Part shown: piece after piece, positions 1 to 8,697 of the stretch | Layout of the letters: each line of letters begins with the position of its first letter | How positions within the stretch are numbered: position 1 is the first letter of the stretch | Translations under genes and position numbers: made by a program | The notes under the pieces: model-generated | Told to the model about the DNA's origin: nothing | Databases searched by the model: none | What the model saw: only the letters and a program-made list of their open reading frames with translations | Source: Brevibacterium daeguense | GTDB taxonomy: Bacteria; Actinomycetota; Actinomycetes; Actinomycetales; Brevibacteriaceae | Direction of reading: 5' to 3' | DNA length: 64,000 bases | Assembly (NCBI RefSeq): GCF_021729135.1 | Contig: NZ_JAJTWW010000015.1 | Location: 62,001-126,000, forward strand

Positions 1-978
1 CGCCTGAGTCTGGAGCACCTCCCGCTCGAGGCGGGCGTAGCTCGCCTCCATACCGTCTGCCATGCCGGTGCCGAGGATCATCTCGCGCAGTTCGGCGTTG
101 AGGTAGGTGGAGAGCAGGGTCAGGAGCGTGCCGCCGTCGACCTCGGTGAGTGTGAGCTCGTTGGTGACTGGGGTGCCTTCCTGGCCGATCATCGCCTCGG
201 TGGTCACCGCGCGGTGCGGAGGGGAGATCTCCAGCACCTCCCCGGTGAAGCCGAAGCGCTCGCCGCCGCCGTCCTGCTCCCATTCGTACCGGTAGGAGTC
301 GCCCACTGTGGTGCCGACCTCGCAGACCGGCATGGTCCAGCCGTCCGGCCCCAGCTGCCACCTGCTTAGCAGCTCCGGCTCGTGGTGGGCGTGCCACACC
401 TGCTCCTTGGAGCCACGAATGACGCGGCTGATGCGGGCCTGGTTCTCGCCGATGAGCTGGGTCTGCACGCCCTGGCCGGCGGCGAAGGACTGCAGGTCCG
501 CCAGCACATCGTCCATCTGGCTCATCGCCGACAGGGTGCCCTCGTCCATTCCCATCTTCAGCAGCTCCTCGAGCTCCTCGGCGCTGTTGAAGTAGGAGGT
601 GGAGGTCAGCCGCGACCCGGAGTCGGTCTGCTCGAAGGTGAAGACCGCGCGCATGGTGGGCAGTTCGGTGTTGCGCGAGCCGTCCTCCTTCCGGAAGCCG
701 TCGAGCACCTCGATGGTGCGACCGGGGTCGACGTCGAGGAACTCCCAGTAGCCGGGGTACTGCTCGCCGTTGGGGCCGGTCATGTAGTAGTGCGACTGGC
801 CTCCGGGGAACATGTCGTGGCGGGTGAAGGTCGCCGGGTAGCCGACCGGGCCCCAGAACTTCTCCAGTTGGCGCGGGTCGGCGTAGGCGTCCCAGAGCCG
901 GCGGACCGGGACGGGGAACTCGGCGACGATCGTCATCGTCAGGGCGTTGGGATCTTTGGTGACAGTGGTGACGGGCAT
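1..978 (-). CDS. Tandem SRPBCC (AHSA1-like) domain protein, 3' end beyond window
   Basis: The frame is open from the ATG at 978 to the window edge, 326 codons without a stop, so the C-terminus is missing. Two START-like SRPBCC/AHSA1 units are visible. The first, about residues 12-130, contains VRRLWDAYADPRQLEKFWG. The second, about 175-320, contains SRVIRGSKEQVWHAHHEPEL. These domains form hydrophobic ligand-binding cavities, and their ligand here is unknown. The gene follows the ArsR gene by 23 bp on the same strand. That ArsR-SRPBCC pairing is common in actinobacteria and suggests co-transcription from the operator near 1395. The gene is too long to be a single-domain protein, so a duplication and fusion is likely. 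Confidence 0.85.
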   Translation of the reverse strand, partial: MPVTTVTKDPNALTMTIVAEFPVPVRRLWDAYADPRQLEKFWGPVGYPATFTRHDMFPGGQSHYYMTGPNGEQYPGYWEFLDVDPGRTIEVLDGFRKEDGSRNTELPTMRAVFTFEQTDSGSRLTSTSYFNSAEELEELLKMGMDEGTLSAMSQMDDVLADLQSFAAGQGVQTQLIGENQARISRVIRGSKEQVWHAHHEPELLSRWQLGPDGWTMPVCEVGTTVGDSYRYEWEQDGGGERFGFTGEVLEISPPHRAVTTEAMIGQEGTPVTNELTLTEVDGGTLLTLLSTYLNAELREMILGTGMADGMEASYARLEREVLQTQA

Positions 979-1001
979 GGCTCTGCCTTTCGGAAGAGTG
1001 C

Positions 1002-1349
1002 TCAGTCCGAGTCCTCGGCCAGCAGGGAGTCCAGGCGGTCGATGCGGCCGCGCCAGATCTCCTCGTACTGGTTGAGCAGGGACTGGGCCGTGCGGATGGT
1101 GTTCGGATCACCGCGGACCAGGCGTTCCCGGCCGTGCGGCTGCTTGGTCACGAGCCCCGCCGCTTCCAGGACGGAGACGTGCTTCTGAACGGCCGCGAAC
1201 GACATGTCGTAGTCGGCGGCCAGCGCGGAGACCGTGATGGCCTCGGTCAGGGTGCGGCGGACGATGTCCCGACGCGTGGCATCAGCGAGGGCCCGGAAGA
1301 TCCGGTCGACCTCTGCGTCGCTGAGTGCCTGTGCGCTGGGACGGTCCAC
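1002..1349 (-). CDS. ArsR-family winged-helix transcriptional regulator
   Basis: 115 aa. The sequence opens with the typical IFRALADATRRDIVRR helix, followed by a winged-helix DNA-binding unit (ALAADYDMSFAAVQKHVSVL) and a C-terminal QYEEIWRGRIDRLDSLL helix. This layout is typical of the ArsR subgroup paired with SRPBCC proteins. No CxC metal-binding motif is visible in helix 3, so metal sensing is not supported. It lies directly upstream of the SRPBCC gene and probably autoregulates through the inverted repeat at 1387-1402, 38 bp upstream of its ATG. Confidence 0.9.
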   Translation of the reverse strand: MDRPSAQALSDAEVDRIFRALADATRRDIVRRTLTEAITVSALAADYDMSFAAVQKHVSVLEAAGLVTKQPHGRERLVRGDPNTIRTAQSLLNQYEEIWRGRIDRLDSLLAEDSD

Positions 1350-1386
1350 TGCTGCTCCTGACGGTTCCTGGCCGCATCATCATTGC

Positions 1387-1402
1387 ACAACCAGATGGTT
1401 GT
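1387..1402. promoter_or_regulatory. Palindromic operator upstream of the ArsR gene
   Basis: ACAACCA-GA-TGGTTGT is a 7+2+7 perfect inverted repeat located 38 bp before the arsR-type start codon. Palindromes of the form ACAACCANNTGGTTGT are typical targets of ArsR regulators paired with SRPBCC genes. Binding is inferred, not shown. Confidence 0.6.
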
Positions 1403-1445
1403 ACATTACGCCTGTGGCGTGGAGCACGTCAAGAGGGTGCTGCGA

Positions 1446-1520
1446 CGGTGACACGGTCGCGACCTGGCCGAGGCGCTTCGGGCGCGGTGACACGGTCGCA
1501 ACCTGGCCGTGGCGCCTCGG
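1446..1520. repeat. 36-bp direct repeat, two copies with 39-bp period
   Basis: Copies at 1446-1481 and 1485-1520 differ at three positions. Each begins CGGTGACACGGTCGC and ends in a form of GGCGCCTCGG, an octamer family that is abundant across the window. It lies in the 284-bp intergenic region between the ArsR gene and the metallophosphoesterase. Confidence 0.75.
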
Positions 1521-1633
1521 CCGCTGTCGGACAGGAGGAGGTGGGGCAAGGGTTCACTTCGGCGCAACTTCGGCGTCATGCGGGCCGGAAAGAGTGGCCG
1601 TCGGTCCCCACCCGCTGCCTCCCCAGGAGAATC

Positions 1634-3535
1634 ATGCCTCGCCTCGGCCCTGCCGCGCTCGCCGCCGTCCTCGCCCTCAGCCCCGTCATCGCCGCATCCC
1701 CGGCGGCAACGCAGACCGCGATCGAGGTCGGCTCGGATGCGGAGATCGACATCAGCCGGCTCGTCCTCAATCCGACCACGACACCCGGCACCTCCGTCGC
1801 GGTGAACTTCTCGGCGCCGCCGGCGCTGAGCTACACCATCGAGCTCGAGAACCCGGACGGAGCGATCAGGGCCGTCACCACTCAGCGCGACGGGTTCTAC
1901 CTCGTCAAGCACACGTGGTCGGCGGTCATCGAGGGGTTGGAGCCGAGCACCGAGTACCGCTACCGGATCGTGCAGGACGAGACGACCGCGGGCGACTGGC
2001 ACTCCTTCACCACCGCCGCTTCCGACGCCGAGCCCTTCGAGTTCCTGTACTTCGGCGACGCGCAGGAAGGGCTCGACGACGAGTGGCCGCCGGTCATCCG
2101 CGCCGGCTTCGAGTACGCGCCGGATGCCGCCCTGTCGCTGCATTCCGGTGACCTCGTCAATTACGCCAACATCCAGTCCGAGTGGGACGACTGGTTCGCC
2201 GCCCTCGGCGAGGATGCGGCCGGCCGACTGGTGATGCCGGTGCCGGGCAACCACGAGACCTACGTCGACCTGGACATGAGCCACTTCCGGCAGAACTTCA
2301 CCCTGCCGCGCAACGGGGTGACGGAGGAGACCTCCTACTACTACGACTACCAGGGGGTGCGGTTCGTCGGACTCGACGGCAACCGGGACCTCCAGGCCCA
2401 GGCCGACTGGCTCGACGAGGTGCTGGCGGACAACCCGCATCCGTGGTCGGTCGTCACCGCGCACCAGCCCGTCTACTCGACAGCGGTCGGACGCAACGAG
2501 CCCGAGGTGCGCGCCGCCTTCGGCCCCGTCATCGAGGAGCACAACGTCGACCTCGTGCTCCAGGGCCACGACCACACCTACGCGCGCGGCCACCACAACG
2601 ACAGCGTCACCGACGAGGAGGGCGTGACCGACGGGCCGGTGTACGTCGTGTCCAACGCGGGGCCGAAGTACTACCAGCAGCAGCCGGTCGACGACAACAC
2701 GTGGACCCAGAACGACGCCACGCAGGTGGTCCGCCACGGGCAGACCTCCACCTTCCAGCGGATCACCGTCGACGGGTGCCGCCTGGAGTACACCTCCGTG
2801 ATCGGGGCCAAGGGCGCGAGCTCGACGACGGACCTGGGAATCGGCGAGGTGCTCGACCAGTTCTCCATCGATCAGTGCGACGGCGGCAAGCGGGTGTACG
2901 ACGGACCGGTCGCCGACGACGGGCTGGACGAGGAGGTGCCCGAGGAGCCGCTGCCGGGCGAGGTGTCGCCGACTCCGGACCCGACCGGAACCCCGACCGA
3001 CGAGCCGCCGGTGGTCGAGGAGACTCCGACGCCGGAGGAGACCTCCCCGGGACCCGAGGAGACGCCGGGATCCGAGGAGGCGCCGGGATCCGAGGAGACG
3101 CCGGGAGCCGAGGCGCCCGACCCGACGGATTCCGGGTCGCCGTCCGAGACCCCGGGTGGTGAGTCGACCGACGACCCGGGTGACGCCTCGGCGGATGACG
3201 AGCCGACGGACGACCCGGGTGACGGTTCGGCGCATGGCGAGAGACCCACTACCGAGTCCCCGTCACAGGACGAGCCGGCGCAGGCAGGCGGTGGCGATTC
3301 CAATGCCGGTGACTCCGGCGACGAGGCCGGCGGCGGCGACTCGGACGACGAGGCCGGTGGCGGCGATTCCGGGACCGGAGATTCCGTGTCGCTCGACCCC
3401 GATGACACGGATCCGCCCGGGGCCGAAGGCACACTGCCGCGCACCGGCAGCAGCGTCGGTTCGGCGCTGGCAATCGGACTGGGACTGGTGGCCTTCGGCG
3501 GGGTCCTTCTCATGCTCCGCCGCTTCCGTCCGTGA
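1634..3535 (+). CDS. Secreted, LPRTG-anchored purple-acid-phosphatase-like metallophosphoesterase
   Basis: 633 aa from the ATG at 1634, chosen because AGGAG lies at 1625-1629 and a signal peptide (LAAVLALSPVIAASPAA) follows. An N-terminal fibronectin-like domain, about residues 30-130, precedes the calcineurin-like fold. Metal-binding motifs are YFGDAQ (D142), HSGDLVNY (D173), PGNHET (N206/H207), TAHQP (H277) and QGHDHTYARG (H312/H314), a full set. Residues about 425-600 are a Pro/Glu/Thr/Ser/Asp/Gly-rich wall-spanning linker. LPRTG starts near 601 and is followed by a hydrophobic helix and RRFRP, a canonical sortase signal. It probably releases phosphate from organic esters at the cell surface. 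No sortase gene is in the window. Confidence 0.92.
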   Translation: MPRLGPAALAAVLALSPVIAASPAATQTAIEVGSDAEIDISRLVLNPTTTPGTSVAVNFSAPPALSYTIELENPDGAIRAVTTQRDGFYLVKHTWSAVIEGLEPSTEYRYRIVQDETTAGDWHSFTTAASDAEPFEFLYFGDAQEGLDDEWPPVIRAGFEYAPDAALSLHSGDLVNYANIQSEWDDWFAALGEDAAGRLVMPVPGNHETYVDLDMSHFRQNFTLPRNGVTEETSYYYDYQGVRFVGLDGNRDLQAQADWLDEVLADNPHPWSVVTAHQPVYSTAVGRNEPEVRAAFGPVIEEHNVDLVLQGHDHTYARGHHNDSVTDEEGVTDGPVYVVSNAGPKYYQQQPVDDNTWTQNDATQVVRHGQTSTFQRITVDGCRLEYTSVIGAKGASSTTDLGIGEVLDQFSIDQCDGGKRVYDGPVADDGLDEEVPEEPLPGEVSPTPDPTGTPTDEPPVVEETPTPEETSPGPEETPGSEEAPGSEETPGAEAPDPTDSGSPSETPGGESTDDPGDASADDEPTDDPGDGSAHGERPTTESPSQDEPAQAGGGDSNAGDSGDEAGGGDSDDEAGGGDSGTGDSVSLDPDDTDPPGAEGTLPRTGSSVGSALAIGLGLVAFGGVLLMLRRFRP

Positions 3536-3618
3536 AGTCGCCGGGAGCTGATCGAGGCCTAAGCGGAAGTCACCGAAATCAGATCGAGGCGTCAATGAGA
3601 GAGATCGCAGTACTCACC

Positions 3619-3663
3619 AGCGCTCCTGCTGCCGAACAGGCTCGTCCCGGTAACAGGAGCGCT
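3619..3663. terminator. Inverted repeat between convergent genes
   Basis: AGCGCTCCTG at 3619-3628 pairs perfectly with CAGGAGCGCT at 3654-3663 across a 25-nt loop. It lies in the 200-bp gap between the converging phosphoesterase and SDR genes. A bidirectional termination role is possible, but the loop is long and there is no U-tract. Confidence 0.35.
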
Positions 3664-3739
3664 GTGCGAATGTCTGCGGTCACGCGAGGGGATTCGGCTG
3701 GAGCGGCCCGACCCACGCTGTCGGACGATCGCTTGACTG

Positions 3740-4489
3740 TCAGATGGCGAGCTGGCCACCGTCGGCGACGATCTCGGTGCCGGTGACGTAGGAGGACTCA
3801 TCGGATGCCAGGAACACGACTACTGAGCTGACCTCGTCGGGATTGCCGAAGCGCGCCAGAGGAATACTGGACTGCGCGATCTGGTCGCGCAGCGCCTCTG
3901 GAACGGTGTCGATGAGCATCTTGGTGAGGATTCCGCCGGGGTGGACGGAATTCACTCGGATGTTGTTCTTTCCGTACTCTGCCGCGACGGCCTTCGTCAT
4001 GCCGCGCACTGCGAACTTAGCGCTGGTGTAGGCCAAATTCGGGGTCCCGGGCTTGTGCTGGAATCCTGCGGTGGAGGAGATGTTGATGATGGAGCCACCT
4101 CCCAGCTGGAGCATCCCGGGGATCACCGCACGCATGCCGTAGAAGACACCGTGCTGGTCAATGGCAATTGTTCGCTCGTAGTCCTCATCAGTGAATTCGG
4201 CAGCCTTGACTTCCGGTCCTGCGTAGCCGGCATTGTTGACGAGGACGTTCGGGGTACCGAACGATTCCGTCGCGGCGGCGATGACCTCGTCCCAGGACGC
4301 GGGATCGGTGACGTCGTGCTTGACGAAGATCGTGTTGTTGATCTTGTCGGCAACTGATTGGCCGAGTTCGGCGTTCAGATCAGTGGCGACTACTTGTGCA
4401 CCCTCGGCGGCCAGTCGCTGAGCATGAGCTTCACCCATTCCCTGTGCTGCTCCAGTGACGATGACTATTTTTCCATCCAGTCGTGACAT
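3740..4489 (-). CDS. Short-chain dehydrogenase/reductase (classical SDR)
   Basis: 249 aa. The start at 4489 (MSRLDGK) is preferred over the upstream in-frame ATG at 4501 because GGAGG sits five bases before it and overlaps that upstream codon. Motifs are complete: TGAAQGMGEAHA for NAD(P) binding, DLNAE (Asp after beta-2, favouring NAD), NNAGYAG, catalytic Ser in INISSTAG, and YTSAK (YxxxK). The C-terminus VTGTEIVADGGQLAI is typical of 3-alpha/20-beta-hydroxysteroid or glucose dehydrogenase-like SDRs. The substrate is unknown. A degraded copy of the 3' end of a related gene lies just upstream at 4596-4670. Confidence 0.9.
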   Translation of the reverse strand: MSRLDGKIVIVTGAAQGMGEAHAQRLAAEGAQVVATDLNAELGQSVADKINNTIFVKHDVTDPASWDEVIAAATESFGTPNVLVNNAGYAGPEVKAAEFTDEDYERTIAIDQHGVFYGMRAVIPGMLQLGGGSIINISSTAGFQHKPGTPNLAYTSAKFAVRGMTKAVAAEYGKNNIRVNSVHPGGILTKMLIDTVPEALRDQIAQSSIPLARFGNPDEVSSVVVFLASDESSYVTGTEIVADGGQLAI

Positions 4490-4595
4490 GTATGCCTCCA
4501 TCCGAGTTGATCGATTCGGGGATGGAATTCCACCCCGAGTTCCACTCTAGGAGTGAAAGGCGGTTCTTGCCCTGAACAGCTTGAGTACTTGGAAG

Positions 4596-4670
4596 TTGCG
4601 TTCGTCGCCGTGGGTAACGATCTCAGTGCCGGTGACGCAGGATGTTGAGCCGGCGGCGACAATGGCGGGC
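4596..4670 (-). pseudogene. Fossil 3' end of a second SDR gene
   Basis: Read on the minus strand this stretch encodes AGSTSCVTGTEIVTHGD, matching the SDR C-terminus ASDESSYVTGTEIVADGG of the intact gene next door. The DNA matches too: ACGATCTCAGTGCCGGTGAC against ACGATCTCGGTGCCGGTGAC. There is no conserved start or upstream SDR sequence, since the preceding DNA belongs to the phosphatase gene. It is best read as a truncated paralogue in the same orientation. Confidence 0.6.
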
Positions 4671-7336
4671 TCAGTCCTCGGCTGCTGCGTCGTCCTGGGA
4701 CTCCGCGCTCTCCTGACGCCCGGTCCCCTCCTGGAACCCAGCGTCCTCCCGGGAAGCGCTCGCGACTGACGCCGCAGTGCCCGCCGGCAGGCTGCCGGGG
4801 TCCGGGCTTCCGGCGTCCTCGGTGCTGCGGCCGCGGCGGGAGCGCGCGGCGAGGGACAGACCCAGCCCGCCGACCACTGCAGCCAGGCCCGCGCCCAGCA
4901 GGCTGACGTCCGCACCGGTCCGCGGCAGGTCGCCGGACCCCGCCGGAGGGCCCGCAGCAGGGCGGGAGGGGGTGGTGCTCGGCGTCGACCAGCCGCCCGG
5001 CTGCGCGGTGTCGGTGGGGCGCGGACGGCCCGGCCGCGAGCTCTCGGTGGGACGCGCTGTCGGCCACGCCTCGGTGCCCGAGGGAGAGGGCGAGGGCGCG
5101 GCTCCCGGGGGAGGCGGGGTCGACTCGCCGCCCGACGGGGACGGTGCCGGCCCCGTGGTGGCCGGCGCCGTGGGGGTGCCGGGAGGGGCGGGCGCCTCGG
5201 GAGCGGGGCTGCCCGAAGGAGCGGGGCTGCCCGAAGGAGCGGGACTGGCCGGCGAAGTCGGGCTGTCGGACGGAGCGGGACCAGGCGACGGGACGGCGCA
5301 CGCAGCCTGCCGCGGCTCATCGCTGCGCTCACCCAGCGGCCCGTCCGCCCGGCTGGCCCGACGGCTGCCGGCCAGCGTCTGCCAGGAGGTCCGGTGGCGT
5401 GGCCGGTGCTCGGGATCCAGCAGCGGGTTCGGGGTGAACTCCGTCGGCGTCTCCGTCAGGTAGTAGTCGGCCTGCACCCGCTCGGGAGTGACGTCGATGA
5501 TGACGAAGCCGTGTCCGATCCCGTCCATCCACCGCAGGTGCGGGTTCAGCGCCCGCAGCACGAGGGAGGCTGTCGTCGTCGCGGTCACGGAGGCCGTCGC
5601 CGACTGGAGCGCGCTGCGGATGATCTCGTAGAAGCCGTCGCTCGTCACCGACGGGCACACGAACTCGACCCCGGCACGGGTGGGCGAGGCGAGCGGGTGG
5701 AGCACTTCCGGGACCGGAACCGGTTCGGCGATGAGCGGCGGGATCGGTGAGCCTTCGCGAGCGGCCGGGGCCGGGGAGTCCTCGGGCGAGCGGGTGGGCG
5801 GGTTCGCCTCGGCGGCCTCTTCCGCGGCCGCCGGGTACATCTCGACGACCCCGTCGAGCATCTCCTCGGCGTCGGCGATGAGGTCCTCGACCCACGAGGA
5901 GTGGATGTCGCCGGTGAGGACGACCGTGTCGCCGGCCGACGCCGGCTGCCGGGCCATGTGGGTGAGCAGGCGCACCTGATCGGCCCGGTAGCCGTCCCAC
6001 GCGTCGGCGTTGATCATCACCGAACCCTGGACCGCGCCCATGTACTGGCCGGGCCAGGCCAGCGGGGAGACCATCACCTGGTTCCCGATCAGGTGCCACC
6101 GCCGAGGCGCCTGCAGCCCGTCCTGCAGCCACGCCATCTGCTCAGGATCCATGATCTGTCGGTTCGGGTCGTTGATCGCCCTGTCGGTCTCCGGGTCGCC
6201 GAGCACCACGAACGAGCCGACCTGCTCCGAGCGGTGCTGCCGCGTGTCGATGACCGAGAGGTCGGCCAGGTTGCCGTAGGTGAAGCGCCGGTGGAACGCG
6301 GTGCCGCGCCGCGCGGTGTCCGGCTCGACCCGGATCGGCAGCCACTCGGCGTAGGCGCGGAACGCCGCCGACATCCGGCTGGAGTAGTCGCCCTCACCGG
6401 GGTCGTGGTTCTCCGCGCCGCCCGACCAGGCGTTGTTGGTGATCTCGTGGTCGTCGAACACCGTGATGAACGGGTGCCGGCGGTGGGCCTCCCGGAGGTC
6501 CGGGTCGGCGCGGTACTGGGCCAGGCGCAGCCGGTAGTCCTCCAGCGTGACGGTCTCGTGCGCGGGGGAGTGGTCGCGCTCGCCGACGAGCTCCGCCGGG
6601 CCGTAGCGGTCCTCGCCGTTGCCGTACTCGTAGAAGTAGTCGCCCAGATGCAGCACGAAGTCGAGGTCGTCGCGCTCGGCCAGCGCCCGATACGACCCGA
6701 AGTAGCCGGCGGTGAAGTTCGAGCACGACACCTGCGCCAGCCGCAGCGCGTGGGTCTGCCCGGGCTCGTCGGGGGCGGTGCGCGTCCGGCCGACCTCGCT
6801 GACCTCGTCGCCGGCGCTGAAGACGTAGAAGTACTCCGTGTAGGGATCCAGGCCGGTGACATCCACCTTGACGATGTGATCGGAATCCGGGGACGTCGTC
6901 ACCTCCCCGGTGGCGATGGCGGTCGTGCAGTCGGCGGTCGGCGAGACGGTCCACCGCACCACCGTGGGCGCTCCCTGTCCGGAGCCCGGGACGGCCGGCT
7001 TCCCGTTCACCCGCGGGGAGTAGCGGGTCCAGATGATCACCGAGGTGGCCGTCGGGTCGCCCGAGGCGACCCCGTAGCCGAACGCACCCTCGCCCGCCGG
7101 GACCGAGGCGGCCGCCCGGTCGACATTGAACCCCACATCGCAGCCGCGCCCAACGTGCCGAACGCGCCGGTCTTGAGCAGCGCGCGCCGGTTGAGGGGGA
7201 ACGCGGTGATGGCTGATCCGGGTTCTGCGGCCGTCGTGGAGGGGGAGCCGTCGCGGGGTGGAGTGGCCGGGGAGCCGACGCGGGGCGGAGTGGGCTCTGC
7301 TGAGGGGCTGAAGGAGGGGGTGCTCACTCGTGCCAT
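4671..7336 (-). CDS. phoD: PhoD-like alkaline phosphatase, Tat-exported, LPRTG; apparent frameshift in signal region
   Basis: The ATG at 7336 opens a frame with a Tat signal, LNRRALLKTGAFGTLGAAA. The enzyme body lies in another frame. One extra G in the GGGG run at 7131-7134 would join them as AAMWGFNVDRAAASVPAGEG, giving about 888 aa. PhoD features are present: FGYGVASGDPTATSVIIWTR, SCSNF, LHLGDYFYEYG, FDDHEITNN, VIDTRQHR and LTGDIHSSWVEDL, consistent with a Ca/Fe phosphodiester and monoester phosphatase. A Pro/Ser-rich linker leads to DLPRTGADVSLLG, a hydrophobic helix and SRRGR. About 55 polar residues then follow, unlike normal sorting signals that end there. The frameshift may be a real mutation or a sequence error. 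Confidence 0.82.
7131..7134 (-). other. phoD: Apparent one-base deletion in a G-run
   Basis: The four-base run CCCC on the plus strand is where the Tat-signal frame and the PhoD catalytic frame part company. Adding one base here fuses them without any lost residue. Homopolymer context fits either a sequencing error, phase variation or a genuine inactivating mutation. Confidence 0.6.
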
Positions 7337-7656
7337 TCCACTGTGCGGTCCTCATGCAGTCAAAGGACTCCCGGTGCCGGTGCCGAGGCTTCATTTAGGT
7401 GTCACCTGCGAGGTTCGGTCGTTACCTGCCGGTCACTTGTGCTGAGGGGAGGGGGCGGGGCCGAGGATGTGGACATCGCGTGCGGGTTCCTAGTGCTCGA
7501 ATTGCCGGAGGGGCGGAGCCAAGGAATTGGGCATCAAGTGCCAGTTCCTCATGCTGGGTTGCTGGAGGGGCGGATTCGCTGCCGGGGTGGCTACGATGGT
7601 GTCGACTCGTCCGCGCTGCTGCGGATGCCCCCGCGCTCCCACTGAAGGATCTCCCG
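7337..7656. other. 320-bp divergent intergenic region with a long imperfect direct repeat
   Basis: This gap separates the divergent phosphatase and DedA-like genes and should hold both promoters. I see no confident -35/-10 pair. The notable content is an imperfect repeat: 7471-7517 and 7529-7574 share the order GACATC/GGCATC, GTTCCT and GGAGGGGCGGA, 58 bp apart start to start. I see no coding sequence. Confidence 0.5.
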
Positions 7657-8601
7657 TTGACTTCGAACACCCATAACTCCGAGTCTCCGTCGCCCGATGC
7701 TCCGAATGGCGCTGCAGAGGCGGCCGCTGGAGCGCAGGGGGTAGGCGCGGTGTCCGGTGCTGTGCCGGGTCCGGCAGGCATCGGCGCGATGCCGGGGGCG
7801 CCGGGAGCCGGCGCGGTGCCCGGCCCGATTGGAGTCGGTGCCACCTCGGCAGTTGGGGCGGGTGATGACAAGGCGGCGGGCGCCTCGGGCGCGGAGGGCC
7901 AGCCGAAGACCATGGCCGACCTCAAGCCGTGGAAGGGCAAGGCCACCCGGGTGGACAAGGTCCTGCTCACCATGATCTTCGTGGTCCCGGCGTTCTACCT
8001 GGCCATGATGCCGCTGCGGCCGTTCATGATCGCCAACCAGCCGATCCTCCTCGAGTTCCTCACCGGCGCGAAGACCGCGATCGTGGGTGCCGCGGCGTAC
8101 GCGCGGGTGGGCGAGCTGCCGCTGTGGCTGGTGGTCTTCGCCGGGTTCGTCGGGATGGCCAAGTTCGACTGGCTGTTCTGGCTGGCCGGGTACCGCTGGG
8201 GCGACGGCATCCTCAACATCTTCACCTCCACCGAGCGGCAGCGCCGGCAGGTCGAGCGGTTCCGGAAGCTGCCGAGCTGGCTGCTGTTCCTGCTCGTCGC
8301 GGTCAGCCGGATGCCCGGCGTGCCCGGCACGCTCATCTGGCTGGTGGCCGGGTGGAACCGGATGAAGCTGTGGCAGTTCCTGCTGGCCGACTTCATCACC
8401 TGCATGCTCCTTACGGTGGGCGTTGCCGCGCTGGGGTTCTCGCTGGGTCAGGCCGCCGTCGACGTCATCCAGACCGTCGACCGCTACGCGCTGTGGATCA
8501 GCCTGGTGCTGATCGTCGGGGTCGCGGTGTGGTCGGGGATCCGGGGCGGCAAGGCTGCTGCGCAGGCGCAGGCGCAGGCGGCAGAGAAGGCGCAGGGCTG
8601 A
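7657..8601 (+). CDS. DedA/VTT-like integral membrane protein
   Basis: 314 aa from the TTG at 7657, which follows AAGGA by seven bases; the reading frame continues upstream without a better start. Residues 1-85 are a low-complexity Gly/Ala/Pro/Val segment with repeated GAVPGP and GAMPGA-like units. The membrane part, from about residue 100, has KVLLTMIFVVPAFYLAMMPL, LWLVVFAGFVGMAKFDWLF, a basic amphipathic stretch (TERQRRQVERFRKLP), VSRMPGVPGTLIWLVAGW and two further TM helices. The RMPGVPG turn and TM order resemble the DedA/SNARE-associated (VTT) family, proposed undecaprenyl-phosphate or lipid flippases. An Ala/Gln-rich tail ends the protein. Function in this strain is inferred only at family level. 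Confidence 0.75.
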   Translation: MTSNTHNSESPSPDAPNGAAEAAAGAQGVGAVSGAVPGPAGIGAMPGAPGAGAVPGPIGVGATSAVGAGDDKAAGASGAEGQPKTMADLKPWKGKATRVDKVLLTMIFVVPAFYLAMMPLRPFMIANQPILLEFLTGAKTAIVGAAAYARVGELPLWLVVFAGFVGMAKFDWLFWLAGYRWGDGILNIFTSTERQRRQVERFRKLPSWLLFLLVAVSRMPGVPGTLIWLVAGWNRMKLWQFLLADFITCMLLTVGVAALGFSLGQAAVDVIQTVDRYALWISLVLIVGVAVWSGIRGGKAAAQAQAQAAEKAQG

Positions 8602-8697
8602 GGGCGCGGGCTGGGGACGAGGGCTACCCGGTGAGGCCGGGAGTCGCGGTGTGAGCGTTTGGGCGTGAATTGTAACGTTCGAACATTGTTCGATTGC

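Noticed and set aside
382..1188. Plus-strand frame of 268 codons across the SRPBCC and ArsR genes
   Set aside because: The minus strand carries two recognisable domains and an ArsR regulator there; the plus frame has no family resemblance.
1406..3235. Minus-strand 609-codon frame opposite the metallophosphoesterase
   Set aside because: It mirrors the coding strand's codon pattern and is highly basic and Val/Arg rich; the plus-strand gene has clear motifs.
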